Below, piece after piece: positions 1-9,323 of a stretch of DNA of 64,000 nucleotides. The translations under genes were made by a program, and so were the position numbers. Location of the stretch: the NCBI RefSeq assembly GCF_017254835.1, contig NZ_JAFKCW010000004.1:401266-465265 (forward strand), written 5' to 3'. Each line of letters begins with the position of its first letter. Position 1 is the stretch's first letter. The DNA comes from Algoriphagus aestuariicola. GTDB taxonomy: Bacteria; Bacteroidota; Bacteroidia; Cytophagales; Cyclobacteriaceae. A model generated the notes under the pieces. It was given only the letters and a program-made list of their open reading frames with translations. It was not told the DNA's origin and made no database searches.

Positions 1-1
1 T

Positions 2-940
2 GACAAGCGTGCCGTGGTTGATGCCATCTATCAAGCCCTGACCATGGAGCCTTCGGAGCAAAAAGTCCGAATCCGCTCGATGCAGGAAAGCCTCCAAAAG
101 TACGATGTGTTCCAATGGGTTAAGGTTTTTATGGATCGCCTTCGTCATGTTAAGGCAAAGCAGGCCGAGTTTACCTCAAAAAATGTCGACCAAAAAGTGA
201 TTGAGGAAATAAGCGAGGCTTTTCGGTCAGCCCATGAACCCGTTCTTTTCCTAGACTATGACGGTACGCTTACGGGATTTACATCCAATCCTCAAAACGC
301 CGTTCCAGATCAGGAGCTAAAGGATCTTGTCCGAGACTTAAGCCGGATGGCCCAGGTTGTTATCATTTCCGGAAGGGACAAGGATACGCTCGAAAAGTGG
401 TTTCATGACTTTCCCATAGATCTGATCGCGGAGCACGGGGTGTGGATGAGAAGGAAAGAAAACCAAGATTCTTGGGAGTTGTATGCCGAAGTTGACGACC
501 ATTGGAAGCAGGATATCCGCAATGTGATGGAATACTACGTCTTGCGGACTCCAGGTGCATTTATTGAGGAAAAACACCATTCCTTGGTTTGGCACTATAG
601 AAAAGTAGAAAGCGGTTTGGGCGACCTCAGGATGCGGGAATTGTTTAGTCACCTAAAATATATGGCAAGCGGATATAACCTCCAGGTATTGGAAGGGAAT
701 ATGGTCTTGGAAATCAAACGACCGGATATCAACAAGGGAAGGGCGGCATTGACTCTGCTGAAAGGTCTTGAAAATGACTTCATCCTCGCCATAGGCGATG
801 ACTGGACCGACGAAGATACTTTTAAGGCACTTCCCAAGGAGGCTTACACGATCAGAGTGGGATACAGCTATACCCAAGCCACGTACAACATCAAGTCTTT
901 CCGGCAGGTAAGGCAGCTACTAGCTGCCCTGACCAAATAG
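2..940 (+). CDS. otsB: Trehalose-6-phosphate phosphatase region of a bifunctional OtsA-OtsB protein (5' partial)
   Basis: The frame is open from base 2, so the true start lies upstream of the window. The first ~55 visible residues resemble the C-terminal tail of a GT20 trehalose-6-phosphate synthase. They are followed by a HAD-type trehalose-6-phosphate phosphatase domain with the nucleophile motif DYDGTL (from base 254), ISGRD, AEHGVW and the metal-binding GDDWTDED near the end. Such fusions make trehalose from UDP-glucose and glucose-6-phosphate in the cytoplasm; that the missing N-terminus is a full synthase is inferred. It converges on a GH15 hydrolase gene with a 21-bp gap, consistent with a trehalose synthesis/degradation locus. 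Confidence 0.88.
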   Translation, partial: DKRAVVDAIYQALTMEPSEQKVRIRSMQESLQKYDVFQWVKVFMDRLRHVKAKQAEFTSKNVDQKVIEEISEAFRSAHEPVLFLDYDGTLTGFTSNPQNAVPDQELKDLVRDLSRMAQVVIISGRDKDTLEKWFHDFPIDLIAEHGVWMRRKENQDSWELYAEVDDHWKQDIRNVMEYYVLRTPGAFIEEKHHSLVWHYRKVESGLGDLRMRELFSHLKYMASGYNLQVLEGNMVLEIKRPDINKGRAALTLLKGLENDFILAIGDDWTDEDTFKALPKEAYTIRVGYSYTQATYNIKSFRQVRQLLAALTK

Positions 941-961
941 ATGGAATTGCCGGGTTGGGGT

Positions 962-2743
962 CTAGAGAAAATTGGGTTTGTCCAGTTTTCTCCCAATTCG
1001 AAACGCTGCATTCATCAGGCCGACATGGGAATAGGCTTGCGGAAAGTTGCCCCATTGGCTCCCAGTGGCCTGATCCACGTCTTCTGAAAACAACTGCAGG
1101 TGGTTGCAGTACTTGGTCAGGGTTTCAAAGCCCTCAATGGCTTCGTCGAGTCGGTTGACACAGGCCAGGGCCTCGATGTACCAGAAGGCACAGATGAGGA
1201 AGGTCGTCTCCGGTACCCCAAAATCATCCTTGTGCTTGTAGCGGTAAAATAAGTAGTCTTTGGCCAACAGCTCACTTTCCAAGGCTTTAAGATGGTTGTT
1301 TGCCCGCTCGATGTCATTGCCAAAATAACCCATGGTGATCAGCTGTAGCGTGCTTGCATCCATGTGGGTGACGCCGATCGCCTGTGCATAGGCCTTACGC
1401 TCCGGAAGGTAGCAGGCTTCTATTTTTTTGATGGCGGCATTTTTTAACGCTGTGGCTTTTTGATGCATTTCCTCGTTGTTGAGACGGGCTGCGATCTTGA
1501 TGGCGGCGGAGGCACCTGCCCAGTGGAACAAAAATGTGTAGCAATGTTCTTGCGCCAAGTTTCTGAATTCCCATAGCCCAGCATCCTTTTCCTCCATCGT
1601 CTGTTCTATCTTGTTCAGCAGATTCATGATCATGGGCTCTGAATAGCTCCGCTCTTTCGCCGTAAACCGGTGATCCGAGTACAGCGGCAGCAGGGAGACG
1701 AGCACCTGGCCATAGAGATCATTTTGTACGTGGGTGTATGCCAGATTACCAAACCGAACTGGTTTGTTTCCCAAGTAGCCTGCTAGGGTGCTTATTTCTT
1801 CGGACAAAAACCAATTGCCCGTGACGGAGTACAGGGGCTGATAGCGATTGTCCTGTACGGTAGGGAGATTTTGGATGTAGTCAAAATACTTTTCCAACTC
1901 CTCAAAGTGGCCTATGCTGTTGAAGCATGTCAGCGTATAGTAGCTGTCCCGGATCCAACAGAAGCGGTAGTCCCAGTTGCGGGTGGAGCCTGGAGACTCC
2001 GGCAGGGAAGTGGTGGATGCTGCGATGATCGCCCCGGTGTCTTCGTATTGGTGGATTTTTAGGATGAGTGCAGAGCGTAGGACTAGGCGCTGGTGAAAAT
2101 TGTAGATACTGGTGGACTTGACCCATGAATACCAATAGTCTGCGGTGGCTTGGAGAAATCGCTCGGCTGTCGATTCGATAGGCGCTTCGAGTGGGCGACC
2201 ATAGGTAAAAACCAAATAAATAGGGCGTTGTAGTACAAAGCTTTTTTCCTCTACGATAAAGCTAAGAGGTGCGTTGGTCGTGAGGCGTATCTCCTGCTCA
2301 CCGCTCAGAAATTGGATATGGTTGCTACCCTGAGTTCCCTTAAGTTTTTTGCTTCCGCGCTCACTTACAGGCAGGCATTTGATTCGAATCTTGGGGGATC
2401 CTGATATAGGCTCGATCTTGCGGATCAACATTAGCGGTCGGTAGTAGCGATCATAATTCTTAAATCTGGGAGCAAAGTCAGTGACCTTGTATCGCTCTTT
2501 CCCGCTTTGGATGATCGTTTGGAGTATGTTGGTATTTTCCAGATAGGATTGGCTTGACTCAAACTCTGCGGATTCGGGAAGAATGGTGAATTCTCCGCCT
2601 TTTTCCTTGTCCAACATGCCCCCAAACAAAAAGTCGGAATCGAATCTGGGCATGCAAAGCCAGGAAATATTGGTGTTTTTTTGGATGTGGGCGATAAAGG
2701 AGCAATTCCCGATCAAGCCGGAATCATACAAGTGCTTTTCCAT
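962..2743 (-). CDS. Glycoside hydrolase family 15 protein (glucoamylase/trehalase-like)
   Basis: 593 aa, no signal peptide, so probably cytoplasmic. An N-terminal trehalase-like beta domain (about residues 1-200) precedes an (alpha/alpha)6 GH15 domain. Visible family motifs are NWDYRFCWIRD (256-266), GLWEFR (carries the likely general acid) and the C-terminal GNFPQAYSHVGLM block. GH15 enzymes hydrolyse alpha-linked glucosides; bacterial members of this architecture include trehalases as well as glucoamylases. Its position tail-to-tail with the OtsA-OtsB gene makes trehalose the likeliest substrate, but this is inference from context. Length is normal for the family (about 590-610 aa). Confidence 0.87.
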   Translation of the reverse strand: MEKHLYDSGLIGNCSFIAHIQKNTNISWLCMPRFDSDFLFGGMLDKEKGGEFTILPESAEFESSQSYLENTNILQTIIQSGKERYKVTDFAPRFKNYDRYYRPLMLIRKIEPISGSPKIRIKCLPVSERGSKKLKGTQGSNHIQFLSGEQEIRLTTNAPLSFIVEEKSFVLQRPIYLVFTYGRPLEAPIESTAERFLQATADYWYSWVKSTSIYNFHQRLVLRSALILKIHQYEDTGAIIAASTTSLPESPGSTRNWDYRFCWIRDSYYTLTCFNSIGHFEELEKYFDYIQNLPTVQDNRYQPLYSVTGNWFLSEEISTLAGYLGNKPVRFGNLAYTHVQNDLYGQVLVSLLPLYSDHRFTAKERSYSEPMIMNLLNKIEQTMEEKDAGLWEFRNLAQEHCYTFLFHWAGASAAIKIAARLNNEEMHQKATALKNAAIKKIEACYLPERKAYAQAIGVTHMDASTLQLITMGYFGNDIERANNHLKALESELLAKDYLFYRYKHKDDFGVPETTFLICAFWYIEALACVNRLDEAIEGFETLTKYCNHLQLFSEDVDQATGSQWGNFPQAYSHVGLMNAAFRIGRKLDKPNFL

Positions 2744-2870
2744 CTAACAAGGGATTTGGTGAAAAAAACTAAGCAACAGCGGTTGCTATCAATTAAGTAA
2801 ATGCCTGAATACAATCAAAAGAACTGACCCCAGAACTTCCAAAATCAGACCAAATAATAAATACAGGCAA

Positions 2871-4445
2871 TTACCTAGCCATCATGATCCAACCATTCGG
2901 ATCCACCAACGGAGGAATTGTGCTATTTACTTGGGTTGGTTTCGGACCGAGGTTCATCTTCACCAGTCCATCTGAAGTCTCGATTTCCACAGGCATGGAG
3001 AAGTCAATTCCTTGAAGGGAAATGGCGTAACTCGACTTTCCCTTTTTCGCCACCTTCAGCTTCGGCAATTCGGTGGTGTATAGATATAACCCAAAAAAGC
3101 CTTCCAGGTTTTGTCCCGTGTAAGTTTGGACAAAGTCGGTGAAGTCCTTGGTGCTGACTTTGTTTTGGTAGGTGAATCGCTCGTCATTCGCGAAAGCCTT
3201 GATCATGGGGAAAAAGACCTCGTCACCCAAAATCCCGCGGAGAGAGTGGATGACCATGGCTCCTTTGGAGTAGATTTCCCCATGGTAGGATTCGCCTTCA
3301 GTAGAATTGGGGGCGCTCACCACGGGCTTGGCGTGGAGGATATACTTGTAGTTACCTTTCACTTTGGCAAAGTAGGCATCAGGCCCGCCATGCTCCCAAT
3401 AAAACAGGAAATCCCCATAAGCGGTCAAGCCCTCGTGAATCCACATGTCGGCAAAGTCCGCGACTGAGATCTTGTTGCCAAACCACTCATGGCCGAGCTC
3501 ATGGTGCAGCAGCCAGTCGTATTGGGTGTCTCCCATCGGGACAAACTGAAAATTGTTGCCATAGGCGTTGATCGTCTGGTGCTCCATGCCAAGGTATGGC
3601 GTCTCCACGACGGATATTTTGTCTTTCGGAAAAGGGAAGGCTCCAAAATACTTCTCATGCGTCTCCGTACTCACTTTCAGCAGCTCAAGTAGCTCGGCAG
3701 CTTTTGCGCGGTTTTCCTGCAGCACCCAGACGTGCATGGGCACTATCTCTCCGGACACGGATTGGAACTCCAGACTTTCCTCGGTAAATATCCCCATCGT
3801 GAAGTTGATGTTATACACGTTGATAGGGTAGTCTGTCGCCCAGTGATAGCTGATCTTATCTTCCGTTTCGGTGGTCTCTAGCAGGTGGCCATTGGAAGCG
3901 ACGAAATAGGGCTTCGGGGCGGTGAGCAGCAGGTCGACCCCTTCGCTAGGTTCACTGGAAGGATGATCCAGCCCCGGCATGAAAATCTGTGATCCCTCAC
4001 CCTGCGAAGACAGCCCCATCCAGTGATTGTCCAATTGGTCCTTTTCCCAAGTAAAGCCCCCTTCCCAAGGTGGGTTGGGCGCGATGGGGGTTTTTCCGCC
4101 ATAGAAAACCTGTACCTGATCGCAGGTACAATCGATGGGGATAATGTCGAGCAGGTCATTTTGGTGCTGAAACTCCACATCTTTTCCCCCCATTGTGACC
4201 CTTTCTACCTGATAGCCATCGATCAGGTTTAATCGCAGTGTGTCTAGTTTTTCTTCGGAGGAAAAGGTGATGATGTTCGATCCGAGGATACTTTGGGTTT
4301 CTGGGAAAAATTCAATCTCTAGTTTGTAATGGCGAATATTGAGCTTCTTTTGAAGGGGATCCACTGGGCCGCCCCAATCCCAATCCTGTCCAAATGAAAC
4401 TTGGGTGAGAAGGACTAAAAAGAAGACGATGGCAGTATTTTTCAT
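2871..4445 (-). CDS. Secreted M1-family zinc aminopeptidase
   Basis: 524 aa with a signal peptide (first ~19 residues, ending SFGQ). The gluzincin site is present: HELGH (H315, E316, H319) and the third ligand E338 in MWIHEGLTAY. The GAMEN exopeptidase motif is represented by GMEHQT (286-291). It is shorter than classic M1 enzymes (800-900 aa) because the C-terminal helical domain is missing, as in many Bacteroidota M1 proteins. Probably exported to the periplasm or outside, where it trims peptides. It lies 20 bp downstream of a GNAT gene on the same strand and could be cotranscribed. Confidence 0.88.
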   Translation of the reverse strand: MKNTAIVFFLVLLTQVSFGQDWDWGGPVDPLQKKLNIRHYKLEIEFFPETQSILGSNIITFSSEEKLDTLRLNLIDGYQVERVTMGGKDVEFQHQNDLLDIIPIDCTCDQVQVFYGGKTPIAPNPPWEGGFTWEKDQLDNHWMGLSSQGEGSQIFMPGLDHPSSEPSEGVDLLLTAPKPYFVASNGHLLETTETEDKISYHWATDYPINVYNINFTMGIFTEESLEFQSVSGEIVPMHVWVLQENRAKAAELLELLKVSTETHEKYFGAFPFPKDKISVVETPYLGMEHQTINAYGNNFQFVPMGDTQYDWLLHHELGHEWFGNKISVADFADMWIHEGLTAYGDFLFYWEHGGPDAYFAKVKGNYKYILHAKPVVSAPNSTEGESYHGEIYSKGAMVIHSLRGILGDEVFFPMIKAFANDERFTYQNKVSTKDFTDFVQTYTGQNLEGFFGLYLYTTELPKLKVAKKGKSSYAISLQGIDFSMPVEIETSDGLVKMNLGPKPTQVNSTIPPLVDPNGWIMMAR

Positions 4446-4465
4446 GGTAAAAGTAAATCTTGAGT

Positions 4466-4948
4466 CTAAGGTAATCGGTAGAGGATTTCTTTCAGAGGTA
4501 CTCCGAATTCTTCCGAATGTTTTTCGGACACCTTTCTAAAGCCATAGCTTTCGTAGAGATGCACCGCCGGGTCGAGTCCACTCGTCGTGTAGAGATAGGC
4601 ACCGGCATAGGATCTCTGCCTGAAATACGCCATCCATTCGTTCATCAGCCGTCTGCCCAAGCCAGTGCCGCGGTGTTCTTTTTCGAGAATAAAATAGCGC
4701 AACTGGGCTTGGTTTTCCGGACGATGCATAAGCAGCAGAAACCCGATCATTTTCGCCCCACTTTCCACCACCCACACTCGGTCTTTTTCCGGATCATATT
4801 GACGGTAAAACTCAAGCAAGCTTTCCATGACATAGGCTTCAAACCCTTGCCCAAATCCGTGCTCTGCAGCGTAGATCTTGCCGTGAAGATATGCTACCTG
4901 CCCAAGGTCGCCGGGCAACAAGGTATTTCGGATAGAAAGCGTAGACAT
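4466..4948 (-). CDS. GNAT family N-acetyltransferase
   Basis: 160 aa covering one complete GNAT fold. The acetyl-CoA pyrophosphate-binding motif A is visible as HRGTGLGRRLM (R/Q-x-x-G-x-G/A), preceded by the beta4 strand QLRYFILE and followed by the AYLYTTSG strand and the ESYGF segment typical of family C-termini. The acceptor substrate cannot be read from sequence. It precedes the M1 peptidase gene on the same strand by 20 bp. Confidence 0.85.
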   Translation of the reverse strand: MSTLSIRNTLLPGDLGQVAYLHGKIYAAEHGFGQGFEAYVMESLLEFYRQYDPEKDRVWVVESGAKMIGFLLLMHRPENQAQLRYFILEKEHRGTGLGRRLMNEWMAYFRQRSYAGAYLYTTSGLDPAVHLYESYGFRKVSEKHSEEFGVPLKEILYRLP

Positions 4949-4969
4949 GTCAGAAGTTTACATTAGGTA

Positions 4970-5004
4970 CAAAATCAAAACCGCCCGAAGATCTCCGGGC
5001 GGTG
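4970..5004 (-). terminator. Intrinsic terminator after the UPF0158 gene
   Basis: An 8-bp perfect GC-rich stem (ACCGCCCG / CGGGCGGT, bases 4980-4987 and 4996-5003, 8-nt loop) is followed on the minus strand by a T-rich stretch (TTTTGATTTT). It sits 6 bp past the stop codon of the 5010-5447 gene. Confidence 0.75.
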
Positions 5005-5009
5005 CTTGT

Positions 5010-5447
5010 TTAGTCTTCTGCAAAGTTGAAGGCATCGACCTGTTCTTTGACCCAATCCTGGTATTTCCCTTTTCGGTACTCTACCCATTCGCTTTTGTAT
5101 TTGGACCCGTCGATCAAAAATTTGAACCCGGTAGCGGCCTTTGGCTTGCTGAGCGCATTGACCAAGTCCTCGGCGAGGTTTCGCTCCTTTACCTTTCGGT
5201 CGATGAAATCCTGCATCATCTGGTGCTCTTGGGCTGGTTCCATTCTCGTGAATTCCGCAAAATTGTCCGGATCTTCATCAATTTCGTCCAATATGTCCTC
5301 CTCTTCGGGAGTCAGATCGTAATTGAAATAGTCTTCGTCATCAGGCATTTGATGGATCTTCTTCTTGTCGATTTGGTAGAAGCAGATCATTCCTTTGAGT
5401 AACTGGGCAGCAATATTGTCTACCTCTTTTTCAGTAAGCGAAAGCAT
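5010..5447 (-). CDS. UPF0158 family protein
   Basis: 145 aa, strongly acidic, without signal peptide or membrane segments. The arrangement resembles UPF0158: a helical N-terminus, then a segment like R-M-E-P-x(n)-M-x-D-F-I-D (EFTRMEPAQEHQMMQDFID), then LxxALSxxKxxxxFK and a tyrosine/tryptophan-rich C-terminus (WVEYRKGKYQDWVKE). The family has no established function. It has its own downstream terminator and appears monocistronic. Confidence 0.7.
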   Translation of the reverse strand: MLSLTEKEVDNIAAQLLKGMICFYQIDKKKIHQMPDDEDYFNYDLTPEEEDILDEIDEDPDNFAEFTRMEPAQEHQMMQDFIDRKVKERNLAEDLVNALSKPKAATGFKFLIDGSKYKSEWVEYRKGKYQDWVKEQVDAFNFAED

Positions 5448-5537
5448 GTATTGGTGTCAAGATTTATCTAAAAAAACGAAAGGTAAAATTTCGGCAAATT
5501 GTTTCAAACATAGCAATCCCAAGGCCAAAAAATAGCC

Positions 5538-6185
5538 TTATATCTGTCGATTTATGATTTTTTGTAAAAGCGCCGTATCTAGCTCATGCCCACTGGGGTA
5601 GTATAGCCTCCGAATCGGTTTTCCAAGGCTTGCGATCAGCTCCTCCTGCTTTACAATATTGTCTTGGCTGATGATGTCGTCTTTCTCCCCAAGTGCAAGG
5701 ATTAACCTCGTCCCGGAAAAGGCATCCCGTGCAATCTCCAGGTTCAAGTCCAGCGCAAATCCACCCGCCCAAAGCACCAGCGTGCTTATTTTCCCTTCCC
5801 AACGGCTTGCCCAACGAGTGGCGGTAGCGGCGCCTTGGGAGAATCCCAAAACGTGGACAGTCGGCTGTTTAGGATAATTTTTTAGGATAGTGTCCATCAG
5901 CCCATCCAGAAGTCGGTGGTTGTTGGCAATGGCCGTTTCACGTTCGTGTTTGGTCATCCAGTTTGCTCCGACCCTGCCTTGGAATCCCTCCAAATAGTTA
6001 TAGTTGGTTCCTTCTGGGGCTATGAAAAGTCTCTCCAGTGTCGAAAATGGCTTGAACTTCCGGACAAAAAACTCCGCCAATTGACCGTATCCGTGCAAGA
6101 CAAGCCAGATTTCATCCTCTTGGTAGCTAGGCTCTTGGGATAGGTGGTAGTGTGCTTCGTACTCAAATCGGATGGTTTGTTTCAC
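5538..6185 (-). CDS. Alpha/beta hydrolase, phospholipase/carboxylesterase type
   Basis: 215 aa, cytoplasmic. The nucleophile elbow GFSQG, a downstream acidic residue in ALGEKDDII and the histidine in PSGHELD form a readable Ser-Asp-His triad. The overall pattern (LHGYGQLAEFF near the N-terminus, oxyanion region) matches the YpfH/carboxylesterase-2 group. The start used is GTG at 6185; no ATG or TTG lies in a better position upstream. The natural ester is unknown. Confidence 0.82.
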   Translation of the reverse strand: MKQTIRFEYEAHYHLSQEPSYQEDEIWLVLHGYGQLAEFFVRKFKPFSTLERLFIAPEGTNYNYLEGFQGRVGANWMTKHERETAIANNHRLLDGLMDTILKNYPKQPTVHVLGFSQGAATATRWASRWEGKISTLVLWAGGFALDLNLEIARDAFSGTRLILALGEKDDIISQDNIVKQEELIASLGKPIRRLYYPSGHELDTALLQKIINRQI

Positions 6186-6260
6186 GGGTGTGAGACTTTT
6201 TTTGGAATAGCCGAAGATAGTTTGTTTGATCTTCGATAGTGGCAGCCTAGCCCATGCAGG

Positions 6261-6560
6261 TTACTTGTGCTTTTTCAGGTTTGAAGCAATGACGAGGTAG
6301 GGTACACCGATGAAAATGGCTGCGAAAAATAGTGTATGCTGCAGGGAACCATCCCCCGTGATTTTGGCTGCAAGGTAGCCGATTAGGATGAGGGCAGCCA
6401 TTCCAAACATTCCATTTCGGAAGACTTTGGCAACCGCTTCCACGTTAAATTGTCCTTTTTCGGAAGAGGACATCGTGTTATATCCGGCTATCAGAAAGTA
6501 CATCTTTCCATATTTTACAAGAGCTCCCAAAACGAGAAAGAAAATGGCGATTCCGATCAT
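6261..6560 (-). CDS. DUF3784-like small membrane protein
   Basis: 99 aa with three hydrophobic segments (about residues 2-26, 51-68, 74-92). The loop after the first segment reads IAGYNTMSSSEKGQFN, which matches the characteristic IAGYNTM..EK motif of DUF3784 proteins. Function is not known. It ends with the basic tail KKHK. Confidence 0.72.
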   Translation of the reverse strand: MIGIAIFFLVLGALVKYGKMYFLIAGYNTMSSSEKGQFNVEAVAKVFRNGMFGMAALILIGYLAAKITGDGSLQHTLFFAAIFIGVPYLVIASNLKKHK

Positions 6561-6681
6561 GGCTTTTTGGTTTAAGGCACCGAGATTGAAAATGTACTTG
6601 TCCTAAATGTAATGAAATACAGCTGGTTTCCTTTTGTGCAACTAGAAAATACGGAAAAAATAGACGGGACGCGGTTCATCT

Positions 6682-7161
6682 CTATGTATTAAGATCATTG
6701 AATTTCAGCGGTAGCAGTTCGGAGATTCCTTTAACCCGCAGTATATTTCCATTTTGTCTCAGAATCAGCATCGTCACCGGTTTTCCAAAGCGCTTTTCGG
6801 ACTCATTGATCGTCTGTCGGCAGATGCCGCAGGGGGAGACTTCTGCCCAGACTTCCTCGCCGGCGCGCCTTGCAACGATGGCAAGCATTAGCGGTGCCGA
6901 GTCGGGATAGTTGGCACCAGAATAACCTAGCAGCAGGCGTTCAGCACAGGATCCGGCCGGGAAACTGACATTTTCCTGGTTGGAAGACTGGAGGACTTCA
7001 CCGTTTTCCAGCAAAACAGCCGCGCCCACTTGGAAGTTGGAATAGGGCGCGTAGGCCATCTTGGATACTTCCTGCGCTCTCGACAGCAAGTTCTGCTCTC
7101 GATCATCCAGCTCTTCCGGGCTCAATTCCTCGATTTCCGAATTCAGATTTATCTTTTTCAA
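6682..7161 (-). CDS. cdd: Cytidine deaminase
   Basis: 159 aa from a TTG start at 7161 (reads LKKINLNSE). A longer frame extends upstream to 7467 but its extra 102 residues are low-complexity, overlap the divergent gene at 7281 and match nothing in the family, so it is rejected. Zinc-site motifs are intact: CAERLLL (Cys-Ala-Glu) and PCGICRQ (PCxxC), plus the substrate-loop NVSFPAGSCAER. It deaminates cytidine/deoxycytidine to uridine forms in pyrimidine salvage. Divergently oriented from the saccharopine dehydrogenase-like gene, with about 120 bp between the starts. Confidence 0.9.
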   Translation of the reverse strand: MKKINLNSEIEELSPEELDDREQNLLSRAQEVSKMAYAPYSNFQVGAAVLLENGEVLQSSNQENVSFPAGSCAERLLLGYSGANYPDSAPLMLAIVARRAGEEVWAEVSPCGICRQTINESEKRFGKPVTMLILRQNGNILRVKGISELLPLKFNDLNT

Positions 7162-7280
7162 ACAATGAGATTGCTTTGGGCAAATGCAACACTTCAAAGT
7201 AGGGAAATGTTCGAGAATTACCTTCAGCCAGTCTATATCCCCGGGAAAATATTCCCATTTTAGTTGTGTAAACTTTAGAG

Positions 7281-8609
7281 ATGAGCACGATTTTAATTCT
7301 TGGAGCGGGGAAATCCACCTCTTTTTTGATCGATTATTTGGCAGATACCTGTGCCAAAAAGGACAGGCACTTGATAGTGGCTGATCTGGACTTGGAGGCG
7401 GCGAAGGCGAGACTGCAAAGTCGTCCGGGTACAACAGCGGAATTTCTGGATTCGATACATGACGCAAAGAGACGTGAGTTGATCTCTGTAGCTGACGTGG
7501 TGATCTCTATGTTGCCGGCGTCTATGCACCCCTTGGTTGCGTCGGATTGCTTGAGCTTGGGCAAGCATTTTTTTTCCGCATCCTACGAATCATCGGAAAT
7601 GAAAGCCTTGGCCCCTGAAATAGAACAGAGAGGGCTTTTCTTTCTCAATGAATGTGGCTTGGACCCGGGAATAGACCATATGTCAGCCATGAGGATCATC
7701 CATTCCGCAAAGGCAAGGGGAGAGGAGATCGTCTCCTTCAAGTCCTATTGCGGTGGCCTCCTGGCTCCAGACTCGGAGGATAATCCGTGGAATTACAAGT
7801 TTACCTGGAATCCCAGAAATGTCGTCCTCGCTGGCGTCGGGACCTCCTGCTATATCGAAAAGGGTGATATGAAGTATGTGCCCTACCACCGGCTTTTTCA
7901 CCGCTTGGAGCCGGTTAGTATCTCGGGTTTTGCAGCATTCGAGGGGTATCCTAATCGGGACTCACTGAGCTATCGTGCAAAATATGGGCTGGAGGATATC
8001 CCAACCATGCTTCGCGGCACGCTTCGAAGAGTCGGTTATTGCCGAGCTTGGGACGTTTTCGTACAGCTGGGAATGACTGACGACTCGACTCAAATGGAGC
8101 TGGCACAGGGCGCGACATTAAAGCAATTTTTGAATGCTTTTCTGCCCTATCATGACCAGTTGAGTGTGGAGGAAAAGCTCGCGGAGGCGATTCCAGAGTT
8201 GGATTTTCCGACTTTTGAAAAGATCCAGTGGCTGGGATTTTTTGAAGACCGCAAGCTGCCCAAAACCCACGGCACACTCGCCCAAATCCTGCAAGCTATC
8301 CTGGAGATTGATTGGGAGCTACAGCCGGAGGACAGGGATATGATCGTGATGAAGCACCTGTTTGAGATTTTGACAGCAGAAGGGACAAAAAATATTACCT
8401 CTACGCTGGTTTGCTTGGGGGATGATGCGGTGCGCACTGCGATGGCCAAGACCGTTGGCTTGCCTTTGGCAATCGCGGTTGATCTTTTTTTGGATGGCAA
8501 AATATCGATCACGGGGCTCCATATTCCGACTATCCCGGAGCTGTATGTTCCTATTTTGCTGGAATTGGAGAGGTGGGGAATCCGATTTGAAGAGCAAGTT
8601 TGGAGTTGA
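7281..8609 (+). CDS. Saccharopine dehydrogenase family protein (LYS9-like)
   Basis: 442 aa. An N-terminal Rossmann fold begins ILILGAGKSTSFL, followed by the catalytic-domain signature FLNECGLDPGIDHM and FKSYCGGLLAPD, as in saccharopine dehydrogenase/reductase. Such enzymes interconvert saccharopine with glutamate plus aminoadipate semialdehyde in lysine catabolism. No lysine-ketoglutarate reductase gene is adjacent, so the exact reaction is not settled. The 3' end converges on trmN with a 6-bp gap. Confidence 0.82.
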   Translation: MSTILILGAGKSTSFLIDYLADTCAKKDRHLIVADLDLEAAKARLQSRPGTTAEFLDSIHDAKRRELISVADVVISMLPASMHPLVASDCLSLGKHFFSASYESSEMKALAPEIEQRGLFFLNECGLDPGIDHMSAMRIIHSAKARGEEIVSFKSYCGGLLAPDSEDNPWNYKFTWNPRNVVLAGVGTSCYIEKGDMKYVPYHRLFHRLEPVSISGFAAFEGYPNRDSLSYRAKYGLEDIPTMLRGTLRRVGYCRAWDVFVQLGMTDDSTQMELAQGATLKQFLNAFLPYHDQLSVEEKLAEAIPELDFPTFEKIQWLGFFEDRKLPKTHGTLAQILQAILEIDWELQPEDRDMIVMKHLFEILTAEGTKNITSTLVCLGDDAVRTAMAKTVGLPLAIAVDLFLDGKISITGLHIPTIPELYVPILLELERWGIRFEEQVWS

Positions 8610-8615
8610 ATTCCG

Positions 8616-9323
8616 TCAATACCCAAGCAAAAAGCCTGAAAGCAAGCTCGAATAGTACGTGGAGTAGGATCTATCCGCATTTTTCAGCGTGATGATTTCC
8701 TCCGTGCAATCCTCCTCATGCTGGGAAAAGGAACAAATTTCCCGATAGAAGAGCTTGTCAGGAGTATCTCTTACCTGTGTCCTTTGACCTAGTCGCAGTC
8801 CGGAATTTTCGGCGAGAATCTGTAAATCCCGCATTTGCCTTGGAGGCAAGATCGCCCAGAACTTTCCTTCTCGCGAAAGTAGGGAAGATACTTTTACTAC
8901 CAACTCTTCAAAAGACAGCTCATCTGTATGAAGTGCCCGGTTTCGCTTGGAATCGGGAGATTTCAAGTGGTCTGCGAAATAAGGAGGATTGCTCACGATC
9001 AAATCAAACTTGTCCTTTGTCGCAAAATCCTGAACTCTTGCCTGAATGAGGGATAGTCTGCCAGCAAACGCGCTCCCGCTGAAATTCTCCGCTGCTTGCT
9101 CGGCAGCATCGGGATCAATTTCTACTGCGGTGACCTGCGCGTCGGGAAAGCGCTGGGCCAGCATCAGGGCAATGACCCCAGTGCCGGTACCAATGTCTAG
9201 GATTTTTGTAGGGTTTTCAGCTTTCGCCAGCGAACCCAAAAGGATGGCATCGGTACTGAGCTTCATCGCGCAGCGATCCTGGTGGATGCGAAACTGCTGG
9301 AACTGAAACAAGGAATTGCCCAT
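8616..9323 (-). CDS. trmN: tRNA1(Val) (adenine(37)-N6)-methyltransferase TrmN6-like
   Basis: 235 aa. Class I SAM-dependent methyltransferase: the SAM loop DIGTGTGVIALMLAQRFP and the amino-methyltransferase motif NPPYF are clear, and the N-terminal FQFQQFRIHQDRCAMKLSTD segment is typical of YfiC/TrmN6. It methylates A37 of tRNA-Val. Its ATG overlaps the stop of the upstream UPF0316 gene (TGATG), so the two are probably translationally coupled. Confidence 0.85.
   Translation of the reverse strand: MGNSLFQFQQFRIHQDRCAMKLSTDAILLGSLAKAENPTKILDIGTGTGVIALMLAQRFPDAQVTAVEIDPDAAEQAAENFSGSAFAGRLSLIQARVQDFATKDKFDLIVSNPPYFADHLKSPDSKRNRALHTDELSFEELVVKVSSLLSREGKFWAILPPRQMRDLQILAENSGLRLGQRTQVRDTPDKLFYREICSFSQHEEDCTEEIITLKNADRSYSTYYSSLLSGFLLGY

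Noticed and set aside
7162-7467. N-terminal extension of the cytidine deaminase frame
   Set aside because: Overlaps the divergent gene starting at 7281, low-complexity residues, and no family match; TTG 7161 gives the normal N-terminus.
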